64,000 nt of DNA from Actinernus sp. WN-2022 (lineage: Eukaryota > Cnidaria > Anthozoa > Actiniaria > Actinernidae). Shown piece by piece: positions 50,637 to 63,514 of this stretch. The stretch covers positions 1,062,001 through 1,126,000 of the forward strand of contig JAOWCC010000916.1 in NCBI GenBank assembly GCA_030867875.1. The letters run 5' to 3'. The notes below the pieces were generated by a model. The model saw nothing but the letters and a program-made list of their open reading frames with translations, was not told the DNA's origin and ran no database searches. How positions within the stretch are numbered: position 1 is the stretch's first letter; the number at the start of each line of letters is the position of its first letter. Made by a program: the position numbers and the translations under genes.

Positions 50637-51714
50637 TCATGTTAGATTTGCTAATTTCCCGATATAAATTCCCGTGTTCGTCGCTTTACGGACAATGAAC
50701 CGATTTTGTGTGCGATTTTCATCGGAAAGAAACCGGCCGCAAAACATCTAAAAGGGAAACAGAACCAAATCTCCCACGGGGCAATGCCATAGTGTTAATA
50801 AGTTTCGAGAAGTCTTATCAAGTTTTCTCACATGCAGCATCTCTCCTCTTTCATTTTCCTTCATTACTGCAAAGATATGAATTGAAAAATGCACCAGTTG
50901 TAAATAATCAAAGGCATACAAATATTGCCACAAATCCCGGATGCTTTGGTAAATAATCAATATGGTTGATGTTAACGCTAAGCCAAAGAAAGCCAATAAA
51001 ATGTTCAATTGAAAACAATCTAGCAAATTTGGTATTTACATTGATCAAGGGAAATCTTGTAGGATGTAGCTGTGTACATCTGATTACAAGTGGTGAAAGT
51101 GACGTAACGCGCGCGGTTATTGACGTCACAATAGAGATTCGCTGGTTGCAAGTTTTGTCGTAAAAACTCGCGTTGACAGTGCGCTCGGAGCATTCTGTAC
51201 ACGTCTGCCTCTTATGCTTCACTCTCTAAAACGCATGGACAAGGATGCCTGTGCGTACTAGGAGAGCCAGCAGAATTTGGGAACGCTTAGTTCAACTATT
51301 CTCTTGTTCATTTGGATTTGATTCATGGCTCGACCGCCGAAAGTCGCTGTTGTATTGCAGATGAATAAGTAAGGTGAGAACTTTGTTGTAATCACATGAA
51401 GATTTTCTGGCTCAACTATACTATAATTAATGCGTGATTTGCGATCGAGTAACGAATATCATAGTGCCTGTTTGCGACAGTTTATGGTAATCTATCTATA
51501 CGCTCTAAAACCGGTTTTTGCCGTAAATGGTGGTATGTTCAACGCGGCAAATTTAATTATCTTCTAGTTAATCTGCAATTCTGTAGATTCTACTACACTT
51601 TAATTCCCTCTTCTTGTTTCTCTGTTGCTTATATTTATTTCATATAGATGTTGATATTTGCTCTTAGCTGGAACGTCGAACAGAGTCATTGCACTGGCGA
51701 TGGAATATCCATTG
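50637..51714. repeat. Monomer 46, class A (1078 bp), frame broken
   Basis: Copy of unit 42 at +4320 bp, with the same stop and the same GATTCGCTGG variant. Confidence 0.95.
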
Positions 51715-52791
51715 TCATCTTAGATTTGCTAATTTCCCGACATAAATTCCCGTGTTCGTCGCTTTCCGGACAATGAACCGATTTTGTGTGCGATTTTCAT
51801 CGGAAAGAAACCGGCCGCAAAACATCTGAATGGGAAACAGAACCAAATCTCCCACGGGGCAATGGCATAGTGTTAATAAGTTTCGAGAAGTCTTATCAAG
51901 TTTTCTCACATGCAGCATCTCTCCTTTTTCATTTTCCTTCATTACTGCAAAGATATGAATTGAAAAATGCAACAGTTGTAAAAAACCAAAGGCATAGAAA
52001 TATTGCCACAAATCCCGGATGCTTTGGTAAATAATCAATATGGTTGATGTTAACGTTAAGCCAAAGAAAGCCAATAAAATGTTCAATTGAAAACAATCTA
52101 GCAAATTTGGTATTCACATTGATCAAGGGAAATCTTGTAGGACGTAGCTGTGTACATCTGATTACAAGTGGTGAAAGTGACGTAACGCGCGCGGTTATTG
52201 ACGTCACAATAGAGTTTGGCTGGTTGCAAGTTTTGCCGTAAAAACACGCGTTGACAAAGCGCTCGGAGCATTCTGTACACGTCTGCCTCTTATACTTCAC
52301 TATCTAAAACGCATGGACAAGGATGCCTGTGCGTACTAGGAGAGCCAGCAGAATTTGGGAACGCTTAGTTCAACTATTCTCTTGTTCATTTGGATTTGAT
52401 TCATGGCTCGCCCGCCGAAAGTCGCTGTTGTATTGCAGATGAATAAGTAAGGTGAGAACTTTGTTGTAATCACATGAAGATTTTCTGGCTCAATCATACT
52501 ATAATTAAAGCGGGATTTGCGATTGAGTAACGAATATCATAGTGCCTGTTTGCGACAGTTTATGGTAATCTATCTATACACTGTAAACCGGTTTTTGCAG
52601 TAAGTGATGGTATGTTCAACGCGGCAAATTTAATTATCTTCTAGTTAATCTGCAATACTGTAGATTCTACTACACTTTAATTCCCTCTTCTCGTTTCTCT
52701 GTTGCTTATATTTATTTCATATAGATGTTGATATTTGCTCTTAGCTTGAACGGACAACAGAGTCATTGCACCGGCGATGGAATATCCATTG
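51715..52791. repeat. Monomer 47, class A (1077 bp)
   Basis: Copy of unit 43 at +4320 bp up to about 52490; it then keeps a class A tail. Private GGCATAGAAATATT near 51990. Confidence 0.95.
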
Positions 52792-53859
52792 TCATCTTAG
52801 ATTTGCTAATTTCCAGACATAAATTCCCGTGTTCGTCGCTTTACGGACAATGAACCGATTTTGTTTGCGATTTTCATCGGAAAGAGACCGGCCGCAAAAT
52901 ATCTGAATGGGAAACAGAACCAAATCTCTGACCTGGCAATGCCATAGTTTTAATAAGTTTCGAGAAGTCTTATCAAGTTTTCTCACATGCAGCATCTCTC
53001 CTTTTTCATTTCCCTTCATTACTGCAAATATATGAATTGAAAAATGAACCAGTTGTAAAAAACCAAAGGCATACAAATATTGCCACAAATCCCGGATGCT
53101 TTGGTAAATAATCAATATGGTTGATGTTAACGCTAAGCCAAAGAAAGCCAATAAAATGTTCAATTGAAAACAATCTAGCAAATTTGGTATTCACATTGAT
53201 CTTGTAGGACGTAGCTGTGTACATCTGATTACAAGTGGTGAAAGTGACGTAACGCGCGCGTTTATTGACGTCACAATAGAGTTTGGCTGGTTGCAAGTTT
53301 TGCCGAAAAAACTCGCGTTCACAATACTCTCGGAGCATTCTGTACACGTCTGCCTCTTATACTTCACTATCTAAAACGCATGGACAAGGATGCCTGTGCG
53401 TACTAGGAGAGCCAGGCCAATATGGGAACGCTTAGTTCAACTATTCTCTTGTTCATTTGGTTTTGATTCATGGCTCGACCGTCGAAAGTCGCTGTTGTAT
53501 TGCAGGTGAATAAGTAAGGTGAGAACTTTGTTGTAATCACATGAAGATTTTCTGGCCTAATCATACTATAATTAAAGCGGGATTTGCGATTGAATAACGA
53601 ATATCATAGTGCCTGTTTGCGACAGTTGATGGTAATCTATCTATTCACTCTAAAACCGGTTTTTGCCGTAAGTGATGGTATGTTCAACGCGGCAAATTTA
53701 ATTATCTTCTAGTTAATCTGCAATACTGTAGATTCTACTACACTTTAATTCCCTCTTCTTGTTTCTCTGTTGCTTATATTTATTTCATATAGATGTTGAT
53801 ATTTGCTCTTAGCTTGAGCGGCGAACAGAGTCATTGCACCGACGATGGAATATCCATTG
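52792..53859. repeat. Monomer 48, class D with the GCCAATATGG marker (1068 bp)
   Basis: Close to unit 33; private CACAATACTCTCGG near 53322. Another intact LINE-target allele. Confidence 0.95.
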
Positions 53860-54936
53860 TCATCTTAGATTTGCTAATTTCCCTACATAAATTCTCGTGT
53901 TCGTCGCTTTACGGACAATGAACCGATTTTGTTTGCGATTTTCATCGGAAAGAAACCGGCCGCAAAACATCTGAATGGGAAACAGAACCAAATCTCCGAC
54001 CGGGCAATGCCATAGCGTTAATAAGTTTCGAGAAGTCTTATCAAGTTTTCTCATATGCAGCATCTCTCCTTTGTCATTTTCCTTCATTACTGCAAAGATA
54101 TGAATTGAAAAATGCACCAGTTGTAAAAAATCAAAGGCATATGAATATTGCCAGAAATTCCGGATGCTTTGGTAAATACTTAATATGGTTGATGTTAACG
54201 CTAAGCCAAAGAAAGCCAATAAAATGTTCAATTGAAAACAATCTAGCAAATTTGGTATTCACATTGATCAAGGGAAATCTTGTAGGTCGTAGCTGTGTAC
54301 ATCTGATTACAAGTGGTGAAAGTGACGTAACGCGCGCGGTTATTGACGTCACAATAGAGTTTGGCTGGTTGCAAGTTTTGCCGTAAAAACTCGCGTTGAC
54401 AAAGCGCTCGGAGCATTCTGTACACGTCTGCCTCTTATACTTCACTCTCTAAAACGCATGGACAAGGATTCCTGTGCGTACTAGGAGAGCCAGCAGAATT
54501 TGGGAACGCTTAGTTCCACTATTCTCTTGTTCATTTGGATTTGATTCATGGCTCGACCGCCGAAAGTCGCTGTTGTATTGCAGATGAATAAGTAAGGTGA
54601 GAACTTTGTTGTAATCACATGAAGATTTTCTGGCTCAATCATACTATAATTAAAGCGGGATTTGCGATTGAGTAACGAATATCATAGTGCCTGTTTGCGA
54701 CAGTTTATGGTAATCTATCTATACACTCTAAACCGGTTTTTGCCGTAAGTGATGGTATGTTCAACGCGGCAAATTTAATTATCTTCTAGTTAATCTGCAA
54801 TACTGTAGATTCTACTACACTTTAATTCCCTCTACTTGTTTCTCTGTTGCTTATATTTATTTCATATAGATGTTGATATTTGCTCTTAGCTTGAACGGCG
54901 AACAGAGTCATTGCACCTGCGATGGAATATCCATTG
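53860..54936. repeat. Monomer 49, class A mosaic (1077 bp)
   Basis: Rare front of units 34 and 53 joined to a TTGCCGTAAAAACTCGCG / GACAAAGCGC back half. Confidence 0.95.
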
Positions 54937-56015
54937 TCATCTTAGATTTGCTAATTTCCCGACATAAATTCCCGTGTTCGTCGCTTTACGGACAATGAAC
55001 CGATTTTTGTTTGCGATTTTCATCGGAAAGAAACCGGCCGCAAAACATCTGAATGGGAAACAGAACCAAATCTCCGACCGGGCAATGCCATAGCGTTAAT
55101 AAGTTTCGAGAAGTCTTATCAAGTTTTCTCATATGCAGCATCTCTCCTTTGTCATTTTCCTTCATTACTGCAAAGATATGAATTGAAAAATGCACCAGTT
55201 GTAAAAAACCAAAGGCATACAAATATTGCCACAAATCCCGGATGCTTTGGTAAATAATCAATATGGTTGATGTTAACGCTAAGCCAAAGAAAGCCAATAA
55301 AATGTTCAATTGAAAACAATCTAGCAAATTTGGTATTCACATTGATCAAGGGAAATCTTGTAGGACGTAGCTGTGTACATCTGATTACAAGTGGTGAAAG
55401 TGACGTAACGCGCGCGGTTATTGACGTCACAATAGAGTTTGGCTGGTTGCCAGTTTTGCCGTAAAAACTCGCGTTGACATAGCGCTCGGAGCATTCTGTA
55501 CACGTCTGCCTCTTCTACTTCACTCTCTAAAACGCATGGACAAGGATTCCTGTGCGTACTAGGAGAGCCAGCAGAATTTGGGAACGCTTAGTTCAACTAT
55601 TCTCTTGTTCATTTGGATTTGATTCATGGCTCGACCGCCGAAAGTCGCTGTTGTATTGCAGATGAATAAGTAAGGTGAGAACTTTGTTGTAATCACATGA
55701 AGATTTTCTGGCTCAATCATACTACAATTAAAGCGGGATTTGCGATTGAATAACGAATATCATAGTGCCTGTTTGCGACAGTTTATGGTAATCTATCTAT
55801 TCACTCTAAAACCGGTTTTTGCCGTAAGTGATGGTATGTTCAACGCGGCAAATTTAATTATCTTCTAGTTAATCTGCAATACTGTAGATTCTACTACACT
55901 TTAATTCCCTCTTCTTGTTTCTCTGTTGCTTATATTTATTTCATATAGATGTTGATATTTGCTCTTAGCTTGAGCGGCGAACAGAGTCATTGCACCGACG
56001 ATGGAATATCCATTG
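54937..56015. repeat. Monomer 50, class A (1079 bp), frame broken
   Basis: One extra T in CCGATTTTTGTTTG near 55003 shifts the recurring frame. The back half has the CTTCTACTTCACTCTC variant of units 4 and 52. Confidence 0.95.
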
Positions 56016-57087
56016 TCATCTTAGATTTGCTAATTTCCCTACATAAATTCCCGTGTTCGTCGCTTTACGGACAATGAACCGATTTTGTTTGCGATTTTCA
56101 TCGGAAAGAAACCGGCCGCAAAATATCTGAATGGGAAACAGAACCAAATCTCTGACCTGGCAATGCCATAGTTTTAATAAGTTTCCAGAAGTCTTATGAA
56201 GTTTTCTCACATGCAGCATCTCTCCTTTTTCATTTCCCTTCATTACTGCAAATATATGAATTGAAAAATGCACCAGTTGTAAAAAACCAAAGGCATACAA
56301 ATATTGCCACAAATCCCGGATGCTTTGGTAAATAATCAATATGGTTGATGTTAACGCTAAGCCAAAGAAAGCCAATAAAATGTTCAATTGAAAACAATCT
56401 AGCAAATTTGGTATTCACATTGATCTTGTAGGACGTAGCTGTGTACATCTGATTACAAGTGGTGAAAGTGACGTAACGCGCGCGGTTATTGACGTCACAA
56501 TAGAGTTTGGCGGGTTGCAAGTTTTGCCGAAAAAACTCGCGTTCATAATGCTCTCGCAGCATTCTGTACACGTTTGCCTCTTATACTTCACTATCTAAAA
56601 CGCATGGACAAGGATGCCTGTGCGTACTAGGAGAGCCAGCAGAATTTGGGAACTATTCTCTTGTTCAACTATTCTCTTGTTCATTTGGTTTTGATTCATG
56701 TCTCGACCGCCGAAAGTCGCTGTTGTATTGCAGATGAATAAGTAAAGTGAGAACTTTGTTGTAATCACATGAAGATTTTCTGGCTCAATTATACTATAAT
56801 TAAAGCGGGATTTGCGATTGAGTAACGAATATCATAGTGCCTGTTTGCGACAGTTTATGGTAATCTATCTATACACTCTAAAACCGGTTTTTGCCGTTAG
56901 TGATGGTATGTTCAACGCGGCAAATTTAATTATCTTCTAGTTAATCTGCAATTCTGTAGATTTTACTACACTTTAATTCCCTCTTCTTGTTTCTCTGTTG
57001 CTTATATTTATTTCATATAGATGTTGATATTTGCTCTTAGCTTGAACGGCGAACAGAGTCATTGCACTGGCGATGGAATATCCATTG
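56016..57087. repeat. Monomer 51, class B (1072 bp)
   Basis: CCCTACATAAATTCCCG front on a B body; private GTTTCCAGAAG near 56180. Confidence 0.95.
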
Positions 57088-58165
57088 TCATGTTAGATTT
57101 GCTAATTTCCCGATATAAATTCCCGTGTTCGTCGCTTTACGGACAATGAACCGATTTTGTGTGCGATTTTCATCGGAAAGAAACCGGCCGCAAAACATCT
57201 GAAAGGGAAACAGAACCAAATCTCCCACGGGGCAATGCCATAGTGTTAATAAGTTTCGAGAAGTCTTATCAAGTTTTCTCACATGCAGCATCTCTCCTCT
57301 TTCATTTTCCTTCATTACTGCAAAGATATGAATTGAAAAATGCACCAGTTGTAAAAAATCAAAGGCATACAAATATTGCCACAAATCCCGGATGCTTTGG
57401 TAAATAATCAATATGGTTGATGTTAACGCTAAGCCAAAGAAAGCCAATAAAATGTTCAATTGAAAACAATCTAGCAAATTTGGTATTCACATTGATCAAG
57501 GGAAATCTTGTAGGACGTAGCTGTGTACATCTGATTACAAGTGGTGAAAGTGACGTAACGCGCGCGGTTATTGACGTCACAATAGAGTTTGGCTGGTTGC
57601 AAGTTTTGCCGTAAAAACTCGCGTTGACAAAGCGCTCGGAGCATTCTGTACACGTCTGCCTCTTCTACTTCACTCTCTAAAACGCATGGACAAGGATTCC
57701 TGTGCGTACTAGGAGAGCCAGCAGAATTTGGGAACGCTTAGTTCAACTATTCTCTTGTTCATTTGGATTTGATTCATGGCTCGACCGCCGAAAGTCGCTG
57801 TTGTATTGCAGATGAATAAGTAAGGTGAGAACTTTGTTGTAATCACATGAAGATTTTCTGGCTCAATCATACTACAATTAAAGCGGGATTTGCGATCGAA
57901 TAACGAATATCATAGTGCCTGTTTGCGACAGTTTATGGTAATCTATCTATTCACTCTAAAACCGGTTTTTGCCGTAAGTGATGGTATGTTCAACGCGGCA
58001 AATTTAATTATCTTCTAGTTAATCTGCAATACTGTAGATTCTACTACACTTTAATTCCCTCTTCTTGTTTCTCTGTTGCTTATATTTATTTCATATAGAT
58101 GTTGATATTTGCTCTTAGCTTGAGCGGCGAACAGAGTCATTGCACCGACGATGGAATATCCATTG
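57088..58165. repeat. Monomer 52, class A (1078 bp)
   Basis: Matches unit 4 nearly base for base although about 54 kb away; differs by GCGATCGAATAAC in the tail. Confidence 0.95.
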
Positions 58166-59236
58166 TCATCTTAGATTTGCTAATTTCCCTACATAAATTC
58201 TCGTGTTCGTCGCTTTACGGACAATGAACCGATTTTGTTTGCGATTTTCATCGGAAAGAAACCGGCCGCAAAACATCTGAATGGGAAACAGAACCAAATC
58301 TCCGACCGGGCAATGCCATAGCGTTAATAAGTTTCGAGAAGTCTTATCAAGTTTTCTCATATGCAGCATCTCTCCTTTGTCATTTTCCTTCATTACTGCA
58401 AAGATATGAATTGAAAAATGCACCAGTTGTAAAAAATCAAAGGCATATGAATATTGCCACAAATTCCGGATGCTTTGGTAAATACTTAATATGGTTGATG
58501 TTAACGCTAAGCCAAAGAAAGCCAATAAAATGTTCAATTGAAAACAATCTAGCAAATTTGGTATTCACATTGATCTTGTAGGACGTAGCTGTGTACATCT
58601 GATTACAAGTCGTGAAAGTGACGTAACGCGCGCGGTTATTGACGTCACAATAGAGTTTGGCGGGTTGCAAGTTTTGCTGAAAAAACTCGCGTTCATAATG
58701 CTCTCGCAGCATTCTGTACACGTTTGCCTCTTATACTTCACTATCTAAAACGCATGGACAAGGATACCTGTGCGTACTAGGAGAGCCAGCAGAATTTGGG
58801 AACTATTCTCTTGTTCAACTATTCTCTTGTTCATTTGGTTTTGATTCATGTCTCGACCGCCGAAAGTCGCTGTTGTATTGCAGATGAATAAGTAAAGTGA
58901 GAACTTTGTTGTAATCACATGAAGATTTTCTGGCTCAATTATACTATAATTAAAGCGGGATTTGCGATTGAGTAACGAATATCATAGTGCCTGTTTGCGA
59001 CATTTTATGTTAATCTATCTATACACTCTAAACCGGTTTTTGCCGTAAGTGATGGTATGTTCAACGCGGCAAATTTAATTATTTTCTAGTTAATCTGCAA
59101 TACTGTAGATTCTACTACACTTTAATTCCCTCTACTTGTTTCTCTGTTGCTTATATTTATTTCATATAGATGTTGATATTTGCTCTTAGCTTGAACGGCG
59201 AACAGAGTCATTGCACCTGCGATGGAATATCCATTG
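58166..59236. repeat. Monomer 53, class B mosaic (1071 bp)
   Basis: Third carrier of the rare CATATGAATATTGCC front, here joined to an S + dup back half; private TTTTGCTGAAAAAAC. Confidence 0.95.
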
Positions 59237-60307
59237 TCATGTTAGATTTGCTAATTTCCCGACATAAATTCCCGTGTTCGTCGCTTTACGGACAATGAAC
59301 CGATTTTGTTTGCGATTTTCATCGGAAAGAAACCGGCCGCAAAATATCTGAATGGGAAACAGAACCAAATCTCTGACCTGGCAATGCCATAGTTTTAATA
59401 AGTTTCGAGAAGTCTTATCAAGTTTTCTCACATGCAGCATCTCTCCTTTTTCATTTCCCTTCATTACTGCAAATATATGAATTGAAAAATGCACCAGTTG
59501 TAAAAAACCAAAGGCATACAAATATTGCCACAAATCCCGGATGCTTTGGTAAATAATCAATATGGTTGATGTTAACGCTAAGCCAAAGAAAGCCAATAAA
59601 ATGTTCAATTGAAAACAATCTAGCAAATTTGGTATTCACATTGATCTTGTAGGACGTAGCTGTGTACATCTGATTACAAGTCGTGAAAGTGACGTAACGC
59701 GCGCGGTTATTGACGTCACAATAGAGTTTGGCGGGTTGCAAGTTTTGCCGAAAAAACTCGCGTTCATAATGCTCTCGCAGCATTCTGTACACGTTTGCCT
59801 CTTATACTTCACTATCTAAAACGCATGGACAAGGATGCCTGTGCGTACTAGGAGAGCCAGCAGAATTTGGGAACTATTCTCTTGTTCAACTATTCTCTTG
59901 TTCATTTGGTTTTGATTCATGTCTCGACCGCCGAAAGTCGCTGTTGTATTGCAGATGAATAAGTAAAGTGAGAACTTTGTTGTAATCACATGAAGATTTT
60001 CTGGCTCAATTATACTATAATTAAAGCGGGATTTGCGATTGAGTAACGAATATCATAGTGCCTGTTTGCGACAGTTTATGGTAATCTATCTATACACTCT
60101 AAACCGGTTTTTGCCGTTAGTGATGGTATGTTCAACGCGGCAAATTTAATTATCTTCTAGTTAATCTGCAATACTGTAGATTCTACTACACTTTAATTCC
60201 CTCTACTTGTTTCTCTGTTGCTTATATTTATTTCATATAGATGTTGATATTTGCTCTTAGCTTGAACGGCGAACAGAGTCATTGCACCTGCGATGGAATA
60301 TCCATTG
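59237..60307. repeat. Monomer 54, class B (1071 bp)
   Basis: From about 59340 onward it starts the block repeated 2139 bp later. Confidence 0.95.
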
Positions 60308-61375
60308 TCATCTTAGATTTGCTAATTTCCCGACATAAATTCCCGTGTTCGTCGCTTTACGGACAATGAACCGATTTTTGTTTGCGATTTTCATCGGAAA
60401 GAAACCGGCCGCAAAATATCTGAATGGGAAACAGAACCAAATCTCTGACCTGGCAATGCCATAGTTTTAATAAGTTTCGAGAAGTCTTATGAAGTTTTCT
60501 CACATGCAGCATCTCTCCTTTTTCATTTCCCTTCATTACTGCAAATATATGAATTGAAAAATGCACCAGTTGTAAAAAACCAAAGGCATACAAATATTGC
60601 CACAAATCCCGGATGCTTTGGTAAATAATCAATATGGTTGATGTTAACGCTAAGCCAAAGAAAGCCAATAAAATGTTCAATTGAAAACAATCTAGCAAAT
60701 TTGGTATTCACATTGATCTTGTAGGACGTAGCTGTGTACATCTGATTACAAGTCGTGAAAGTGACGTAACGCGCGCGTTTATTGACGTCACAATAGAGTT
60801 TGGCTGGTTGTAAGTTTTGCCGAAAAAACTCGCGTTCACAATGCTCTCGGAGCATTCTGTACACGTCTGCCTCTTATACTTCACTGTCTAAAACGCATGG
60901 ACAAGGATGCCTGTTCGTACTAGGAGAGCCAGCAGAATTTGGGAACGCTTAGTTCAACTATTCTCTTGTTCATTTGGATTTGATTCATGGCTCGACCGCC
61001 GAAAGTCGCTGTTGTATTGCAGATGAATAAGTAAGTTGAGAACTTTGTTGTAATCACATGAAGATTTTCTGGCTCAATCATACTATAATTAAAGCGGGAT
61101 TTGCGATTGAGTAACGAATATCATAGTGCCTGTTTGCGACAGTTTATGGTAATCTATCTATACACTGTAAACCGGCTTTTGCCGTAAGTGTTGGTATGTT
61201 CAACGCGGCAAATTTAATTATCTTCTAGTTAATCTGCAATACTGTAGATTCTACTACACTTTAATTCCCTCTTCTTGTTTCTCTGTTGCTTATATTTATT
61301 TGATATAGATGTTGATATTTGCTCTTAGCTTGAACGGACAACAGAGTCATTGCACCGGCGATGGAATATCCATTG
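60308..61375. repeat. Monomer 55, class D without the GCCAATATGG marker (1068 bp), frame broken
   Basis: Extra T near 60374. GGTTGTAAGTTTT, CACTGTCTAAAACG, CTGTTCGTAC and ACCGGCTTTTGCC are shared only with unit 57. Confidence 0.95.
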
Positions 61376-62446
61376 TCATCTTAGATTTGCTAATTTCCAG
61401 ACATAAATTCCCGTGTTCGTCGCTTTACGGACAATGAACCGATTTTGTTTGCGATTTTCATCGGAAAGAGACCGGCCGCAAAATATCTGAATGGGAAACA
61501 GAACCAAATCTCTGACCTGGCAATGCCATAGTTTTAATAAGTTTCGAGAAGTCTTATCAAGTTTTCTCACATGCAGCATCTCTCCTTTTTCATTTCCCTT
61601 CATTACTGCAAATATATGAATTGAAAAATGCACCAGTTGTAAAAAACCAAAGGCATACAAATATTGCCACAAATCCCGGATGCTTTGGTAAATAATCAAT
61701 ATGGTTGATGTTAACGCTAAGCCAAAGAAAGCCAATAAAATGTTCAATTGAAAACAATCTAGCAAATTTGGTATTCACATTGATCTTGTAGGACGTAGCT
61801 GTGTACATCTGATTACAAGTCGTGAAAGTGACGTAACGCGCGCGGTTATTGACGTCACAATAGAGTTTGGCGGGTTGCAAGTTTTGCCGAAAAAACTCGC
61901 GTTCATAATGCTCTCGCAGCATTCTGTACACGTTTGCCTCTTATACTTCACTATCTAAAACGCATGGACAAGGATGCCTGTGCGTACTAGGAGAGCCAGC
62001 AGAATTTGGGAACTATTCTCTTGTTCAACTATTCTCTTGTTCATTTGGTTTTGATTCATGTCTCGACCGCCGAAAGTCGCTGTTGTATTGCAGATGAATA
62101 AGTAAAGTGAGAACTTTGTTGTAATCACATGAAGATTTTCTGGCTCAATTATACTATAATTAAAGCGGGATTTGCGATTGAGTAACGAATATCATAGTGC
62201 CTGTTTGCGACAGTTTATGGTAATCTATCTATACACTCTAAACCGGTTTTTGCCGTTAGTGATGGTATGTTCAACGCGGCAAATTTAATTATCTTCTAGT
62301 TAATCTGCAATACTGTAGATTCTACTACACTTTAATTCCCTCTACTTGTTTCTCTGTTGCTTATATTTATTTCATATAGATGTTGATATTTGCTCTTAGC
62401 TTGAACGGCGAACAGAGTCATTGCACCTGCGATGGAATATCCATTG
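61376..62446. repeat. Monomer 56, class B (1071 bp)
   Basis: TTCCAGACAT front; continues the 2139-bp duplicated block. Confidence 0.95.
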
Positions 62447-63514
62447 TCATCTTAGATTTGCTAATTTCCCGACATAAATTCCCGTGTTCGTCGCTTTACG
62501 GACAATGAACCGATTTTTGTTTGCGATTTTCATCGGAAAGAAACCGGCCGCAAAATATCTGAATGGGAAACAGAACCAAATCTCTGACCTGGCAATGCCA
62601 TAGTTTTAATAAGTTTCGAGAAGTCTTATGAAGTTTTCTCACATGCAGCATCTCTCCTTTTTCATTTCCCTTCATTACTGCAAATATATGAATTGAAAAA
62701 TGCACCAGTTGTAAAAAACCAAAGGCATACAAATATTGCCACAAATCCCGGATGCTTTGGTAAATAATCAATATGGTTGATGTTAACGCTAAGCCAAAGA
62801 AAGCCAATAAAATGTTCAATTGAAAACAATCTAGCAAATTTGGTATTCACATTGATCTTGTAGGACGTAGCTGTGTACATCTGATTACAAGTCGTGAAAG
62901 TGACGTAACGCGCGCGTTTATTGACGTCACAATAGAGTTTGGCTGGTTGTAAGTTTTGCCGAAAAAACTCGCGTTCACAATGCTCTCGGAGCATTCTGTA
63001 CACGTCTGCCTCTTATACTTCACTGTCTAAAACGCATGGACAAGGATGCCTGTTCGTACTAGGAGAGCCAGCAGAATTTGGGAACGCTTAGTTCAACTAT
63101 TCTCTTGTTCATTTGGATTTGATTCATGGCTCGACCGCCGAAAGTCGCTGTTGTATTGCAGATGAATAAGTAAGTTGAGAACTTTGTTGTAATCACATGA
63201 AGATTTTCTGGCTCAATCATACTATAATTAAAGCGGGATTTGCGATTGAGTAACGAATATCATAGTGCCTGTTTGCGACAGTTTATGGTAATCTATCTAT
63301 ACACTGTAAACCGGCTTTTGCCGTAAGTGTTGGTATGTTCAACGCGGCAAATTTAATTATCTTCTAGTTAATCTGCAATACTGTAGATTCTACTACACTT
63401 TAATTCCCTCTTCTTGTTTCTCTGTTGCTTATATTTATTTGATATAGATGTTGATATTTGCTCTTAGCTTGAACGGACAACAGAGTCATTGCACCGGCGA
63501 TGGAATATCCATTG
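62447..63514. repeat. Monomer 57, class D without the GCCAATATGG marker (1068 bp), frame broken
   Basis: Copy of unit 55 at +2139 bp, with the same extra T and the same rare variants. Confidence 0.95.
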
